Positions 17,631 through 25,377 of a DNA stretch of 64,000 bases are shown here, piece after piece. The translations under genes and the position numbers were made by a program. Under the pieces are notes generated by a model, which was not told where the DNA came from, did no database searches, and saw only the letters and a program-made list of their open reading frames with translations. This DNA is from Mucilaginibacter sp. Its GTDB lineage: Bacteria > Bacteroidota > Bacteroidia > Sphingobacteriales > Sphingobacteriaceae. The stretch covers positions 1-64,000 of the forward strand of contig NZ_JAQBOC010000084.1 in NCBI RefSeq assembly GCF_028288225.1, written 5' to 3'. The stretch's first letter is position 1. Each line of letters opens with the position of its first letter.

Positions 17631-17703
17631 TGACCTGGGAGAGGATCGAACTCTCGACCCACTGATTAAGAGTCAGTTGCTCTACCGGCTGAGCTACCAA
17701 GTC
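17631..17703 (-). tRNA. tRNA-Lys (anticodon CTT)
   Basis: The 73-nt gene folds fully. The acceptor GACTTGG pairs with CCAGGTC, the D arm is GCTC/GAGC, and the anticodon stem is ACTGA/TCAGT with loop CTCTTAA (anticodon CTT, codon AAG). The T stem is GAGAG/CTCTC with loop TTCGATC, and the discriminator is A. CCA is not encoded. The last 47 bases plus one flanking base (17630-17677) recur exactly at 10621-10668. Confidence 0.97.
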
Positions 17704-17751
17704 ATTTATTTTTTTCCGGGCTGCAAATAAACGGATTTTTTTTGAAAAAAT

Positions 17752-17810
17752 AGAGATTAGAGACCGGAGATAGTTAATGATTTTTTCCTAACCTCTGGTC
17801 TCTAATCACT
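17752..17810. repeat. inverted repeat downstream of the ABC-F gene
   Basis: TTAGAGACCGGAG and CTCTGGTCTCTAA form the arms of a hairpin with an AT-rich loop. It probably terminates the ABC-F transcript. It belongs to the long intergenic hairpins seen repeatedly in this window. Confidence 0.6.
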
Positions 17811-17816
17811 AATCAA

Positions 17817-19445
17817 CTAAACCAAAGCGTACAACTCATCCCTTTGCTTCTGTACCGCATCACTGTTGATATATTCATCATAGGTCATCAGCTTATCAAT
17901 AGTGCCGCCGGGGGTTAGTTCGATAATACGGGTAGCAACTGTTTCTACCAGTTCATGATCCCGGGAGGTGAACAGGATAGTACCCCTGAAATCCTTCATG
18001 CCATTGTTTAATGCGGTTATTGATTCCAGGTCAAGGTGATTGGTTGGTTCATCAAACATCAGCAGGTTGGCCGATTGCAGCATCATGCGGCTGAACATGC
18101 AGCGCATTTTCTCGCCTCCTGAAAGTACATTGCTTTTCTTTAACACTTCTTCGCCAGAGAATAGCATACGGCCTAAAAAGCCCCGGATAAACTGGTCATC
18201 CTTTTCACCGGGAGAGTACTCCCGCAACCAGTCGATCAGGTTATCGTCTTTGCCTTTAAAATATTCGGAATTATCAATAGGAATATCTGCAGGGTTTATA
18301 GTTACGCCCCATTTAAACTCGCCTTTATAGTCTTTATCACGGCCCGTTAAAATGTTGTAAAAGGCTGTAGTGGCTAAGCTGTTTTGAGAAAGAATAGCAA
18401 TTTTATCGCCCTTATTAACCATCAGGCGGATATCATTAAATAACACCTCGCCATTTAATGATTTGCCAAGGTTTTCTATCTGCAGGATCTGGTCACCCGC
18501 TTCGCGACCCTGATTATTGAATATAATGCCAGGGTATTTGCGGTTTGATGGCTGGATCTCATCGAGATTAATCTTATCCAAAGCCTTTTTTCTACTGGTT
18601 GCCTGTTTTGATTTTGAAGCATTGGCACTAAATCGGCGGATAAATTCCTGCAGTTCCTTTACACGGTCTTCCGTCTTTTTATTCTGATCTGAACGTTGTT
18701 TTAACGCCAGCTGGCTCGACTCATACCAGAACGTATAGTTACCGGTATAAATGGTCATTTTAGCAAAGTCAATATCTACCACGTGGGTACAAACGGTATC
18801 CAAAAAGTGCCTGTCGTGCGATACCACCAATACAATGGCTTCGTAGCTTGCCAAAAAGTCTTCCAGCCAGGTTACTGTATGGATATCCAGGTCGTTGGTG
18901 GGCTCATCAAGTAATAATATATCGGGTTTGCCGAAAAGAGCCTGTGCTAATAACACACGCACCTTTTGGGTATTATCCAAATCTTTGACCAATTGGTAAT
19001 GAAATTCTTCTTTAATGCCAAGATTGCTTAACAGGGTAGCTGCATTGCTTTCGGCGTTCCACCCATCCATTTCGGCAAACAGATTTTCAAGCTCGCCGGC
19101 CCGCTCGCCATCGGCATCGCTAAAATCTTCTTTCAAATAAATAGCATCTTTTTCCTTCATTATGGCATACATTTCTTTATGCCCCATCATAACGGTTTCA
19201 ATAACCGTAAATTCATCAAAGGCATAATGATTTTGGCTTAAAACCGCCATCCGTTCGCCGGGTGTAAAACTTACTGAGCCGCTGGAAGGGTCGATCTCGC
19301 CAGATAGGATCTTTAAAAAAGTAGATTTACCTGCACCGTTGGCGCCAATAATGCCATAACAGTTGCCTTGCGTAAACTTAAGATTTACATCTTCAAATAA
19401 TGTACGCTTGCCATAGCGTAATGATAAATTAGATACCGTGATCAT
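17817..19445 (-). CDS. ABC-F family ATPase, YbiT-type ribosome-associated factor
   Basis: The 542-residue cytosolic protein has two ABC domains joined by a charged linker, with no membrane segments. Domain 1 has Walker A GANGAGKST and Walker B DILLLDEPTNDLD. Domain 2 has signature LSGGEKMRC and LLMFDEPTNHLD. The weak first signature (KVRVLLAQALF without LSGG) is typical of YbiT. The second Walker A is degenerate: ILSQNSLATTAF has no Gly-Lys pair. ABC-F proteins act at the ribosomal E site. Start 19445 (MITVSNLSLRYG) was preferred over 19469 because homologues begin there. It is a single-gene unit. Confidence 0.92.
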   Translation of the reverse strand: MITVSNLSLRYGKRTLFEDVNLKFTQGNCYGIIGANGAGKSTFLKILSGEIDPSSGSVSFTPGERMAVLSQNHYAFDEFTVIETVMMGHKEMYAIMKEKDAIYLKEDFSDADGERAGELENLFAEMDGWNAESNAATLLSNLGIKEEFHYQLVKDLDNTQKVRVLLAQALFGKPDILLLDEPTNDLDIHTVTWLEDFLASYEAIVLVVSHDRHFLDTVCTHVVDIDFAKMTIYTGNYTFWYESSQLALKQRSDQNKKTEDRVKELQEFIRRFSANASKSKQATSRKKALDKINLDEIQPSNRKYPGIIFNNQGREAGDQILQIENLGKSLNGEVLFNDIRLMVNKGDKIAILSQNSLATTAFYNILTGRDKDYKGEFKWGVTINPADIPIDNSEYFKGKDDNLIDWLREYSPGEKDDQFIRGFLGRMLFSGEEVLKKSNVLSGGEKMRCMFSRMMLQSANLLMFDEPTNHLDLESITALNNGMKDFRGTILFTSRDHELVETVATRIIELTPGGTIDKLMTYDEYINSDAVQKQRDELYALV

Positions 19446-19830
19446 TCCTGCTCCTTTAATTTGCTGCAAAAGTAAGGTAAATACCTATACTTATTAACAT
19501 TGCTTTACTTTATAGTTATTTAAAAAGTTTTTCAAACTGTAACAAACTTGTTGTATCGTTCGTTAAATAACTGTTTTATGGAATATTTTGTTAAGTGGGT
19601 ATACGAGAAAATTATGTTAATAAATTAATTAAATTATTTTCTCGTAATCTTTGAAATTAAATATTACGTAATTATATTGTACTAGTTTTTAATCCCTAAT
19701 TAATTAACTGATATGGTAATTGTAGTAACATTGTTGTTGGTAATAAATGTGCTTACAGTAATACTTCATTTACGAGCCAAGAAGGAATATTAATTCTTGT
19801 AATTGTAAGTAAATAAGTATCGCAGCGTAT
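19446..19830. other. AT-rich intergenic region
   Basis: It holds the promoter region of the ABC-F gene (leftward) and one candidate micro-gene at 19713-19793, annotated separately. Nothing else is recognisable. Confidence 0.4.
19713..19793 (+). CDS. candidate 26-residue single-span membrane peptide
   Basis: The frame reads MVIVVTLLLVINVLTVILHL followed by the basic tail RAKKEY. A single hydrophobic helix plus a positive C terminus is the look of a small membrane protein. No ribosome site is visible, and there is no homology I can name, so it may be chance. Confidence 0.3.
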   Translation: MVIVVTLLLVINVLTVILHLRAKKEY

Positions 19831-20229
19831 TTAACTGAACAGAAAAATTAAACTATTGGTTTCGTGTTCGGCAAGTTTTTTTAGCTGGCCGGACACAACC
19901 ATTTTCATCATCATGTTTAGATCAGCCACTATAGTAAATACAACTTCTGTTTGATCATTGTTTGATGATAACGCCCATTTAAGTTCCACGTTAAAGGGCG
20001 GTTTTTCTGCCGGTATAATTTTTATTTCCCTGTTCTCAATTCTGCTTTCAATCTTAAGACTAAGGACTACCATGTTTTTTATATTAAAACTAGCTTCATC
20101 ATAAGTTGATTTCCAGTCAAATATGTCTTCAGCAGGCATCAATTGCTGGTGATTACTCATGTCAGCCAAAAAATCAAATATTTTATTTACTGGCTGTTGT
20201 ATAGTTACTTTGCTTTCAAAGGTTGTCAT
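19831..20229 (-). CDS. SRPBCC (START-like) family protein
   Basis: The 132-residue protein begins TTFESKVTIQQPVNKIFDFLADMSNHQQLMP, the standard opening of the SRPBCC/polyketide-cyclase-like fold. Alternating strands and a long C-terminal helix (LNMMMKMVVSGQLKKLAEHE) complete the helix-grip fold. It binds hydrophobic ligands by family, but the ligand is unknown. It lies 81 bp behind pyrE on the same strand and is probably cotranscribed, although a repeat hairpin separates them. Confidence 0.8.
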   Translation of the reverse strand: MTTFESKVTIQQPVNKIFDFLADMSNHQQLMPAEDIFDWKSTYDEASFNIKNMVVLSLKIESRIENREIKIIPAEKPPFNVELKWALSSNNDQTEVVFTIVADLNMMMKMVVSGQLKKLAEHETNSLIFLFS

Positions 20230-20234
20230 TAGAT

Positions 20235-20320
20235 AGGAGTTGTAAAAGTTGTAAGTGTTGTAAAAGTTGCAGACGTTGAAAAATTAAAATATTCCTAACT
20301 TTTACAACGTTTACAACCAT
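20235..20320. repeat. 9-bp tandem repeats forming an inverted repeat
   Basis: Five degenerate copies of the 9-mer GTTGTAAAA follow one another at about 20236-20280. The complementary series AACTTTTAC, AACGTTTAC lies at about 20297-20316 and overlaps the pyrE stop. The two can fold into a long hairpin between pyrE and the SRPBCC gene. Confidence 0.65.
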
Positions 20321-20961
20321 TTTCCCCACGCAGCCGGGTCTTCACGCCATTTTTTTAATACATCCACGTCACTGTCTGATATGTATTGATTTTCACCGGC
20401 ATATTTTATCAGGGCCCCATAATTTGATAAAGTAAAGAACGGGCAGTTTGCTTGTTTAAAATTATCAGTAGCTACATCAAACCCATAGCTGAATATAGCA
20501 GCAAGGCCTGCCACATCGTATCCCGCATCCCGAAGAGCTTCAACGGCTTGCAGGCTGCTTTTGCCTGTTGATATCAAGTCCTCAATAACTACAACTCTTT
20601 TGCCTGTTAATGACAGGTCGCCTTCAATTAGGCTGCCTGTTCCGTGATCTTTGGGTTTTGAGCGTACATATATAAATGGAAGTCCCAGGTCCTGCGCAAC
20701 CAGCGCGCCTTGCGGTATGCCTGCTGTAGCCACACCGGCTATACAGCCAACTGAACCAAATTTTTCTTGTATTAATAAGGTTAATTGCTGCCTTATATAG
20801 GTACGTATGGTAGGATGGGATAATGTAATACGGTTATCGCAATAAATTGGCGATTTCCATCCGCTGGCCCATGTAAAAGGATTGGCAGGTTGTAATTTTA
20901 TTGCTTTAATTTGCAGCAGGAATTCAGCAACTTGCTGCTCTATTTCACTATTATTAAACAT
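20311..20961 (-). CDS. pyrE: orotate phosphoribosyltransferase
   Basis: The 216-residue enzyme converts orotate and PRPP to OMP, the fifth step of pyrimidine synthesis. The PRPP-binding loop VVVIEDLISTGKSS lies at about residues 123-136, and the substrate region FTWASGWKSPIYCDNR at about 24-39. Length is normal. Its ATG (complement of 20959-20961) overlaps the ATG of the divergent NUDIX gene by two bases. A -7-like box sits only 4 nt upstream, suggesting a leaderless transcript. Confidence 0.96.
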   Translation of the reverse strand: MFNNSEIEQQVAEFLLQIKAIKLQPANPFTWASGWKSPIYCDNRITLSHPTIRTYIRQQLTLLIQEKFGSVGCIAGVATAGIPQGALVAQDLGLPFIYVRSKPKDHGTGSLIEGDLSLTGKRVVVIEDLISTGKSSLQAVEALRDAGYDVAGLAAIFSYGFDVATDNFKQANCPFFTLSNYGALIKYAGENQYISDSDVDVLKKWREDPAAWGKWL

Positions 20962-21592
20962 GGCGCAAAAATACAGAATTTATGTTAACGAAAAGGTTAT
21001 TCTGTTAACAGAATCAGAACCTAAAAAGGTGCAAAATTACAAGCAGATTGATGCTGAAGCATTTGATCTGAAAATACTCTATACATGGGTTTTAAACCAT
21101 CAGAGTAAGTTTTTTTATGTGCTTTGCGATGACGCAAAGGCTTTTTTAAAAGCTGTTTCTAAAAGTATCTGGCTTATTAAAGCGGCCGGCGGTCTGGTGA
21201 AAAACGAATATAATGAGTATTTATTTATTTACCGCAATGATAAATGGGACTTGCCTAAAGGTAAAATTGAAAAGCAGGAGGGAACAAAGGAGGCGGCAGT
21301 GCGCGAGGTAGAAGAAGAGTGTGGTATAAAAGTGAGCAAGCTCGATGAAATGATCTGTAAAACCTACCACTCATACATACTTAAAGGCGAAGTAGTGTTA
21401 AAAAAAACATACTGGTTTAATATGAGGTGCAAGGGCCAGAATAATTTAAAACCACAAAGGGAAGAAGGGATAACTGATGTCCGCTGGTTCAAAAAAGAAG
21501 ATATAAGCCCGATAGTTGAAAATACCTTTCCATCTATTATGGATGTGCTGGTGAAGGAGAAGCTTGTTGAGGGGATTAAGAATAAGATTTAG
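20960..21592 (+). CDS. NUDIX hydrolase
   Basis: This is a 210-residue protein beginning MAQKYRIYVNEKVILLTE. The complete NUDIX box G-x5-E-x7-REVEEECGI lies at about residues 101-123, giving the metal-binding helix for hydrolysis of nucleoside-diphosphate-linked compounds. The N-terminal ~70 residues form an extra domain seen in Bacteroidota homologues. A longer frame begins at 20882 but lies inside pyrE on the other strand, so ATG 20960 was chosen. The substrate is unknown. Confidence 0.9.
   Translation: MAQKYRIYVNEKVILLTESEPKKVQNYKQIDAEAFDLKILYTWVLNHQSKFFYVLCDDAKAFLKAVSKSIWLIKAAGGLVKNEYNEYLFIYRNDKWDLPKGKIEKQEGTKEAAVREVEEECGIKVSKLDEMICKTYHSYILKGEVVLKKTYWFNMRCKGQNNLKPQREEGITDVRWFKKEDISPIVENTFPSIMDVLVKEKLVEGIKNKI
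20966..20973 (-). promoter_or_regulatory. -7 box of pyrE, inside the NUDIX coding region
   Basis: On the minus strand TATTTTTG (TAnnTTTG) ends 4 nt before the pyrE ATG. The predicted start site falls on or next to the start codon. It lies in codons 3-5 of the divergent NUDIX gene. Confidence 0.45.
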
Positions 21593-21720
21593 AGTCAAGA
21601 ATCAAGAGGTCAAGAGTTAAGACAGAAGCAAGAAATCAAGAGTCAGGAATCAAGATAGGAGGAAAGAAGATCTTATTCGAAAAATCTTGACTCTTGACTT
21701 CTTGATTCTTGACTCTTTTC
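21588..21720. repeat. long inverted repeat of AGTCAAGA-type tandem units
   Basis: The left arm is a series of 8-9-bp degenerate units (AGTCAAGA, ATCAAGAG, GTCAAGAG). The right arm (about 21683-21718) is the reverse-complement series (TCTTGACT, TCTTGATT). It separates the convergent NUDIX and coaD genes and probably terminates both. Confidence 0.8.
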
Positions 21721-22182
21721 TCACAAATACGCCAAAGCTTCCTTAGGGATAAACTGGCTTACATCGCCATTATAGCGCATAATTTCGCGCACAATGCTCG
21801 AACTGATAGATGAATACCCCGGTTTGCTTACAATAAAAATGCTTTCGATTTCCGGATCGAGGGAGTGATTCATCTGGGCTATTGCTTTTTCATATTCAAA
21901 ATCCGAAACGGTACGGATCCCGCGGATCATATAGGCTGCACCTATACTTTTACAGAAATTTACGGTTAATCCCTCGTAAGCAACAATGTGGATCCGGTCA
22001 TCGGCCTGGAATACTGCCCCTAGCATTTGCTCCCTTTTTTCGACGCTTAACAACCCTGCTTTAGTGCTGTTGACGCCAATTCCAATGTAAACCTTATCGA
22101 ACAGGCTTACCGATCGTCTTACAATATCAACGTGGGCCTTGGTAACCGGATCAAATGATCCCGGAAAAAGAGCAATCTTCAT
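21721..22182 (-). CDS. coaD: phosphopantetheine adenylyltransferase
   Basis: The 153-residue enzyme transfers AMP from ATP to 4'-phosphopantetheine, the penultimate step of CoA synthesis. The nucleotidyltransferase motif GSFDPVTKAHVDIV is at residues 8-21. The C-terminal SSISSSIVREIMRYNGD segment carries the ISSTxVR-type ATP motif. Length equals the bacterial norm. It is divergent from the polyprenyl-phosphate operon starting at 22367. Confidence 0.96.
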   Translation of the reverse strand: MKIALFPGSFDPVTKAHVDIVRRSVSLFDKVYIGIGVNSTKAGLLSVEKREQMLGAVFQADDRIHIVAYEGLTVNFCKSIGAAYMIRGIRTVSDFEYEKAIAQMNHSLDPEIESIFIVSKPGYSSISSSIVREIMRYNGDVSQFIPKEALAYL

Positions 22183-22313
22183 TATAGCGGGTGTTTATAA
22201 AAACAAATTTATAAATCATTATCCAATATCATCAATTAATTACCAGGCAGGTTTACTAATTGATAAAGTTATTTCATACCCGGGGGATTTCGATAAATCA
22301 GTCAGCCTTATTT

Positions 22314-22321
22314 TATATTTG
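22314..22321 (+). promoter_or_regulatory. -7 box for the polyprenyl-phosphate pentose operon
   Basis: TATATTTG at 22314-22321 is an exact TAnnTTTG. It is 45 bp before the first ATG of the four-gene operon. No clear -33 TTG is seen at the expected distance. Confidence 0.5.
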
Positions 22322-22366
22322 CAACTCTTAGCAGCAAAGGTTCGTAATAGGCTTAATTTATAACAA

Positions 22367-23263
22367 ATGAAAGATTATATAAGGCTACTGCGACCAAAGG
22401 ATTGGGCCAAAAACTTCTTCCTTTTTGTACCTTCATTTTTTGCGAAGCATATTTTTACTTCTTCAAAAGTTGAGTTGCTTTTAGCCGGTTTTGCTGCATT
22501 TTGTTGCATAGCAAGCAGCATTTATATAATTAATGATTATAGAGATATAGAAGATGACCGTAAACACCCGGCTAAATCAAAACGCCCCCTGGCCTCAGGC
22601 AAAGTTAAACCTGCGCACGCAATAATTATATGCGGGGGCCTTATTATAGCAGGATGTACCTTTGGTTATGTAGCTAATCCCGCACTAGAGTTTTTGTTTG
22701 TATTAGGAGCATATTTTTTCGTTAATCTTGCTTACTCATTTGGTTTAAAGAACATAGCTATTTTGGATATGCTTATTCTTGCATCCGGGTTTGTATTCAG
22801 GGTAAAAGGGGGCGCCATAATTACGCATACCGACAGTTCTGAATGGCTTATCATCATGACCTTTCTTTTAGCCTTGTTTATGGCGATTGGAAAGCGTAGG
22901 GACGATATTCTTTTAAAGGAAGTTTCCGGCACCGAAATGCGAAAATCAGTAAGCGGTTATAACCTCGAATTCTTAAATACTATGCTGGGACTTTTTAGCG
23001 CTATAATAATAGTAGCATATATTAGCTATACAGTTTCACCAAAAACAATTAACAGGCTGGGTACATACCGCCTGTATTATTCAAGTCTATTTGTAATAGC
23101 TGGTATAATGCGTTATATGCAGGTTGTTTTTGTAAAACAAAAGGCCGGCTCACCAACTGATATACTCTATAAAGACCGTTTTATACAGGTAACTATTTTA
23201 TTATGGATAGTTAGCGTTTACATAATTTTGTATTTATTACCCAGTACACCAATTTTTAATTAA
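22367..23263 (+). CDS. decaprenyl-phosphate phosphoribosyltransferase-like UbiA-family enzyme
   Basis: The 298-residue membrane protein has about eight hydrophobic segments. The prenyl-phosphate/Mg motif NDYRDIEDDRKHP lies near residues 49-61 and a second acidic loop, LAYSFGLKNIAILDML, at about 120. The start MKDYIRLLRPKDWAKNFFLFVP is characteristic of the Rv3806c-type branch. That branch transfers 5-phosphoribose from PRPP to a polyprenyl phosphate in the inner membrane. Neighbouring DprE1- and DprE2-like genes strongly support this over quinone prenylation. It is the first gene of the operon. Confidence 0.88.
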   Translation: MKDYIRLLRPKDWAKNFFLFVPSFFAKHIFTSSKVELLLAGFAAFCCIASSIYIINDYRDIEDDRKHPAKSKRPLASGKVKPAHAIIICGGLIIAGCTFGYVANPALEFLFVLGAYFFVNLAYSFGLKNIAILDMLILASGFVFRVKGGAIITHTDSSEWLIIMTFLLALFMAIGKRRDDILLKEVSGTEMRKSVSGYNLEFLNTMLGLFSAIIIVAYISYTVSPKTINRLGTYRLYYSSLFVIAGIMRYMQVVFVKQKAGSPTDILYKDRFIQVTILLWIVSVYIILYLLPSTPIFN

Positions 23264-23301
23264 TGACAATTTATAAGCTTCCAATTAAACAAACTATTTA
23301 G

Positions 23302-24639
23302 ATGAAAAAATGGCTTGCCGGTTGGGGCAACTATCCGGTGATAGAAAGTAACGAGGAAAGCTTTGTATTTACAGATCAGCTGGATTCCTTAATTGCAAAA
23401 GATCAGCCTTTTATCCCGCGGGGGAATGGCCGCAGCTATGGCGATTCATCGCTTGGCGGAAGAACTATTTCGACGTTAAAATACGATAAGATTCTTTCCT
23501 TTGATGAAGGTAACGGTGTGTTTGAGTGCCAGCCCGGCATTATGCTTAGCCAGGTATTGGAAGTTATTGTGCCACAGGGTTGGTTTTTACCTGTTACCCC
23601 GGGTACTAAATTAATTACCATTGGCGGTGCGGTAGGCAGTAATATACACGGGAAAAACCACCGGAGAGATGGATGCTTCTCCAGGCATATTATTGATATG
23701 GATGTGAAACTTTCATCAAACGAGGTTATTACATGCTCTGCAGTTGAAAACGCCGATTTGTTTGAGGCCACCTGCGGTGGCATGGGCCTAACAGGTTTGG
23801 TGGTCCGTGTAAAGTTCAGGCTGAAAAAAATTAGTACCTCCTACATGAAACAAAAGCAAATTAAGGCTGGAGACCTTCATGAGCTGCTTTCGCTTTTTGA
23901 CAAATACAAGGATTTTAGATATGCCGTAGCCTGGATTGACTGTCTTAAAAAAGGGGAGCACTTTGGACGCAGTATTTTGACCATTGGCGAGCATGCAGTT
24001 TTAAATGAGCTTAATGATAAGCAAAAGAAAAACCCGTTTCAGCTCCCTGCAAATAAGAAACTTACATTTCCTTTTAACCTGCCATCATGGGTATTGAATA
24101 CGTTTACCGTAAAAGCCTTTAATTTTTTATACTATACAAAAAAATTAAAAAAAGAGATTGATTCAGTTGTTTTGTACGATCCTTTTTTTTACCCGCTTGA
24201 TGCCATAAATAACTGGAACAGGATGTATGGCAAAAACGGTTTCGTTCAATACCAGTTTGTGCTGCCGCTTGAAGCTAAGCAGGGCCTGGTAGAAATACTC
24301 AACCGGATAAGCGATAAAGGCATGGGCTCGTTTCTTACCGTGCTGAAAGTGCTTGGCAGCAAGCAGGAAAGTATGATCTCTTTTTGCCGGGAAGGTTATA
24401 CACTTGCGTTGGATTTTCCATTAAGGAAAGGCGTACTGGAGTTTTTGGATGAGCTTGATGAAGTAGTGCTTAAATATGGCGGACGACTTTATATAACCAA
24501 GGATGCCAGGATGAAACCGGGTATGCTGGCTAATTACCCTGAGCTGGAAAATTTTAAAAATATTATCAAAAAGTATAACCCGGATGGAAAGATCAGGTCT
24601 GCCCAGTCTGACCGTTTATTATTAACCAATATAAAATAA
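23302..24639 (+). CDS. FAD-linked oxidase, DprE1-like (polyprenyl-phospho-ribose 2-oxidase)
   Basis: The 445-residue flavoprotein has an N-terminal FAD-binding PCMH domain with RGNGRSYGDSSLGG (about residues 40-53) and the TPGTKLITIGGAVGSNIHGK pyrophosphate loop. The C-terminal substrate domain ends GGRLYITKDARM, as in DprE1. DprE1 oxidises the C2 hydroxyl of decaprenyl-phospho-ribose. The residue matching the mycobacterial benzothiazinone-target Cys appears to be Ala (YTLALDFPL), by my alignment from memory. It is 38 bp after the UbiA gene and 6 bp before the SDR gene. Confidence 0.85.
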   Translation: MKKWLAGWGNYPVIESNEESFVFTDQLDSLIAKDQPFIPRGNGRSYGDSSLGGRTISTLKYDKILSFDEGNGVFECQPGIMLSQVLEVIVPQGWFLPVTPGTKLITIGGAVGSNIHGKNHRRDGCFSRHIIDMDVKLSSNEVITCSAVENADLFEATCGGMGLTGLVVRVKFRLKKISTSYMKQKQIKAGDLHELLSLFDKYKDFRYAVAWIDCLKKGEHFGRSILTIGEHAVLNELNDKQKKNPFQLPANKKLTFPFNLPSWVLNTFTVKAFNFLYYTKKLKKEIDSVVLYDPFFYPLDAINNWNRMYGKNGFVQYQFVLPLEAKQGLVEILNRISDKGMGSFLTVLKVLGSKQESMISFCREGYTLALDFPLRKGVLEFLDELDEVVLKYGGRLYITKDARMKPGMLANYPELENFKNIIKKYNPDGKIRSAQSDRLLLTNIK

Positions 24640-24645
24640 TTATAC

Positions 24646-25377
24646 ATGGAAACCGTACTTGTACTGGGTGCAACATCTGATATTGGCATCGCGATAGCAA
24701 AAAAATTTGCAAGCGAAAACTACAATATACAATTAGCTGCAAGGAAGCCGGAACAACTAAAACCGTTAAAGAGTGATATTGAGATCCGCTATAAAGTTGC
24801 ATGTACGATACATGAATTTGATGCGCTTCATTACCATACACACACGGATTTTTTTGAGAACTTAAACCCAAAACCTGATATAACCATGTCTGTTTTTGGG
24901 ACGATGTATGAAGAAGAAGATGCATTTAATGAATGGAACCTTACCCAGATGATGATTGATGTAAATTACACCGGTGTTGTTTCTATATTAAATCTTGCAG
25001 CAAAATTTTATACCAGCCGGAAAAATGGAACTATTATCGGTATAAGTTCTGTGGCTGGCGACAGGGGCAGGGCGAGCAAGCTAATCTACGGAAGTTCAAA
25101 AGCTGCATTATCGGCCTACCTCGATGGATTACGAAATAAATGTTTTAAAGATAATGTACATGTAATGACAGTAAAACCTGGTTTTGTTTATACCAGGATG
25201 ACTGAAAATATGCCACTACCTAAACCGCTTACATCAACACCCGATGAAGTTGCTGATATTGTTTATAATGCCTTTAAAAAGAAAAAAAATACTATTTATG
25301 TAAAATGGTTTTGGCGATATATAATGCTCATCATCAAAAACATTCCTGAGTTTCAATTTAAAAAAATGAAGCTGTGA
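24646..25377 (+). CDS. short-chain dehydrogenase, DprE2-like (keto-ribose reductase)
   Basis: The 243-residue SDR has the cofactor motif GATSDIGIAIA (residues 7-17), SSVAGDRG (about 140), and the catalytic YGSSK (about 149-153). A hydrophobic C-terminal helix (IMLIIKNIPEFQF) may attach it to the membrane. DprE2 reduces the 2-keto intermediate made by DprE1 to the arabinose epimer with NAD(P)H. Position between the DprE1-like and HAD genes makes that role the best inference. The stop overlaps the next gene's start by 4 bp. Confidence 0.85.
   Translation: METVLVLGATSDIGIAIAKKFASENYNIQLAARKPEQLKPLKSDIEIRYKVACTIHEFDALHYHTHTDFFENLNPKPDITMSVFGTMYEEEDAFNEWNLTQMMIDVNYTGVVSILNLAAKFYTSRKNGTIIGISSVAGDRGRASKLIYGSSKAALSAYLDGLRNKCFKDNVHVMTVKPGFVYTRMTENMPLPKPLTSTPDEVADIVYNAFKKKKNTIYVKWFWRYIMLIIKNIPEFQFKKMKL

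Larger units (their letters stand above)
10621..17677. mobile_element. candidate tRNA-Lys genomic island (integrase lost)
   Basis: The segment is bounded by the 48-bp direct repeat of the tRNA-Lys 3' end, with the intact tRNA at the right boundary. Between the repeats lie an RND efflux operon (TolC, adaptor, pump), a small membrane protein and a HAD phosphatase, but no recognisable integrase. I infer an old integrative element that kept its efflux cargo and lost its mobility genes. The HAD gene and tRNA region could instead be core sequence. Confidence 0.5.

Noticed and set aside
20882..20959. 26-residue N-terminal extension of the NUDIX protein
   Set aside because: It would lie wholly inside pyrE and has no resemblance to NUDIX N termini.
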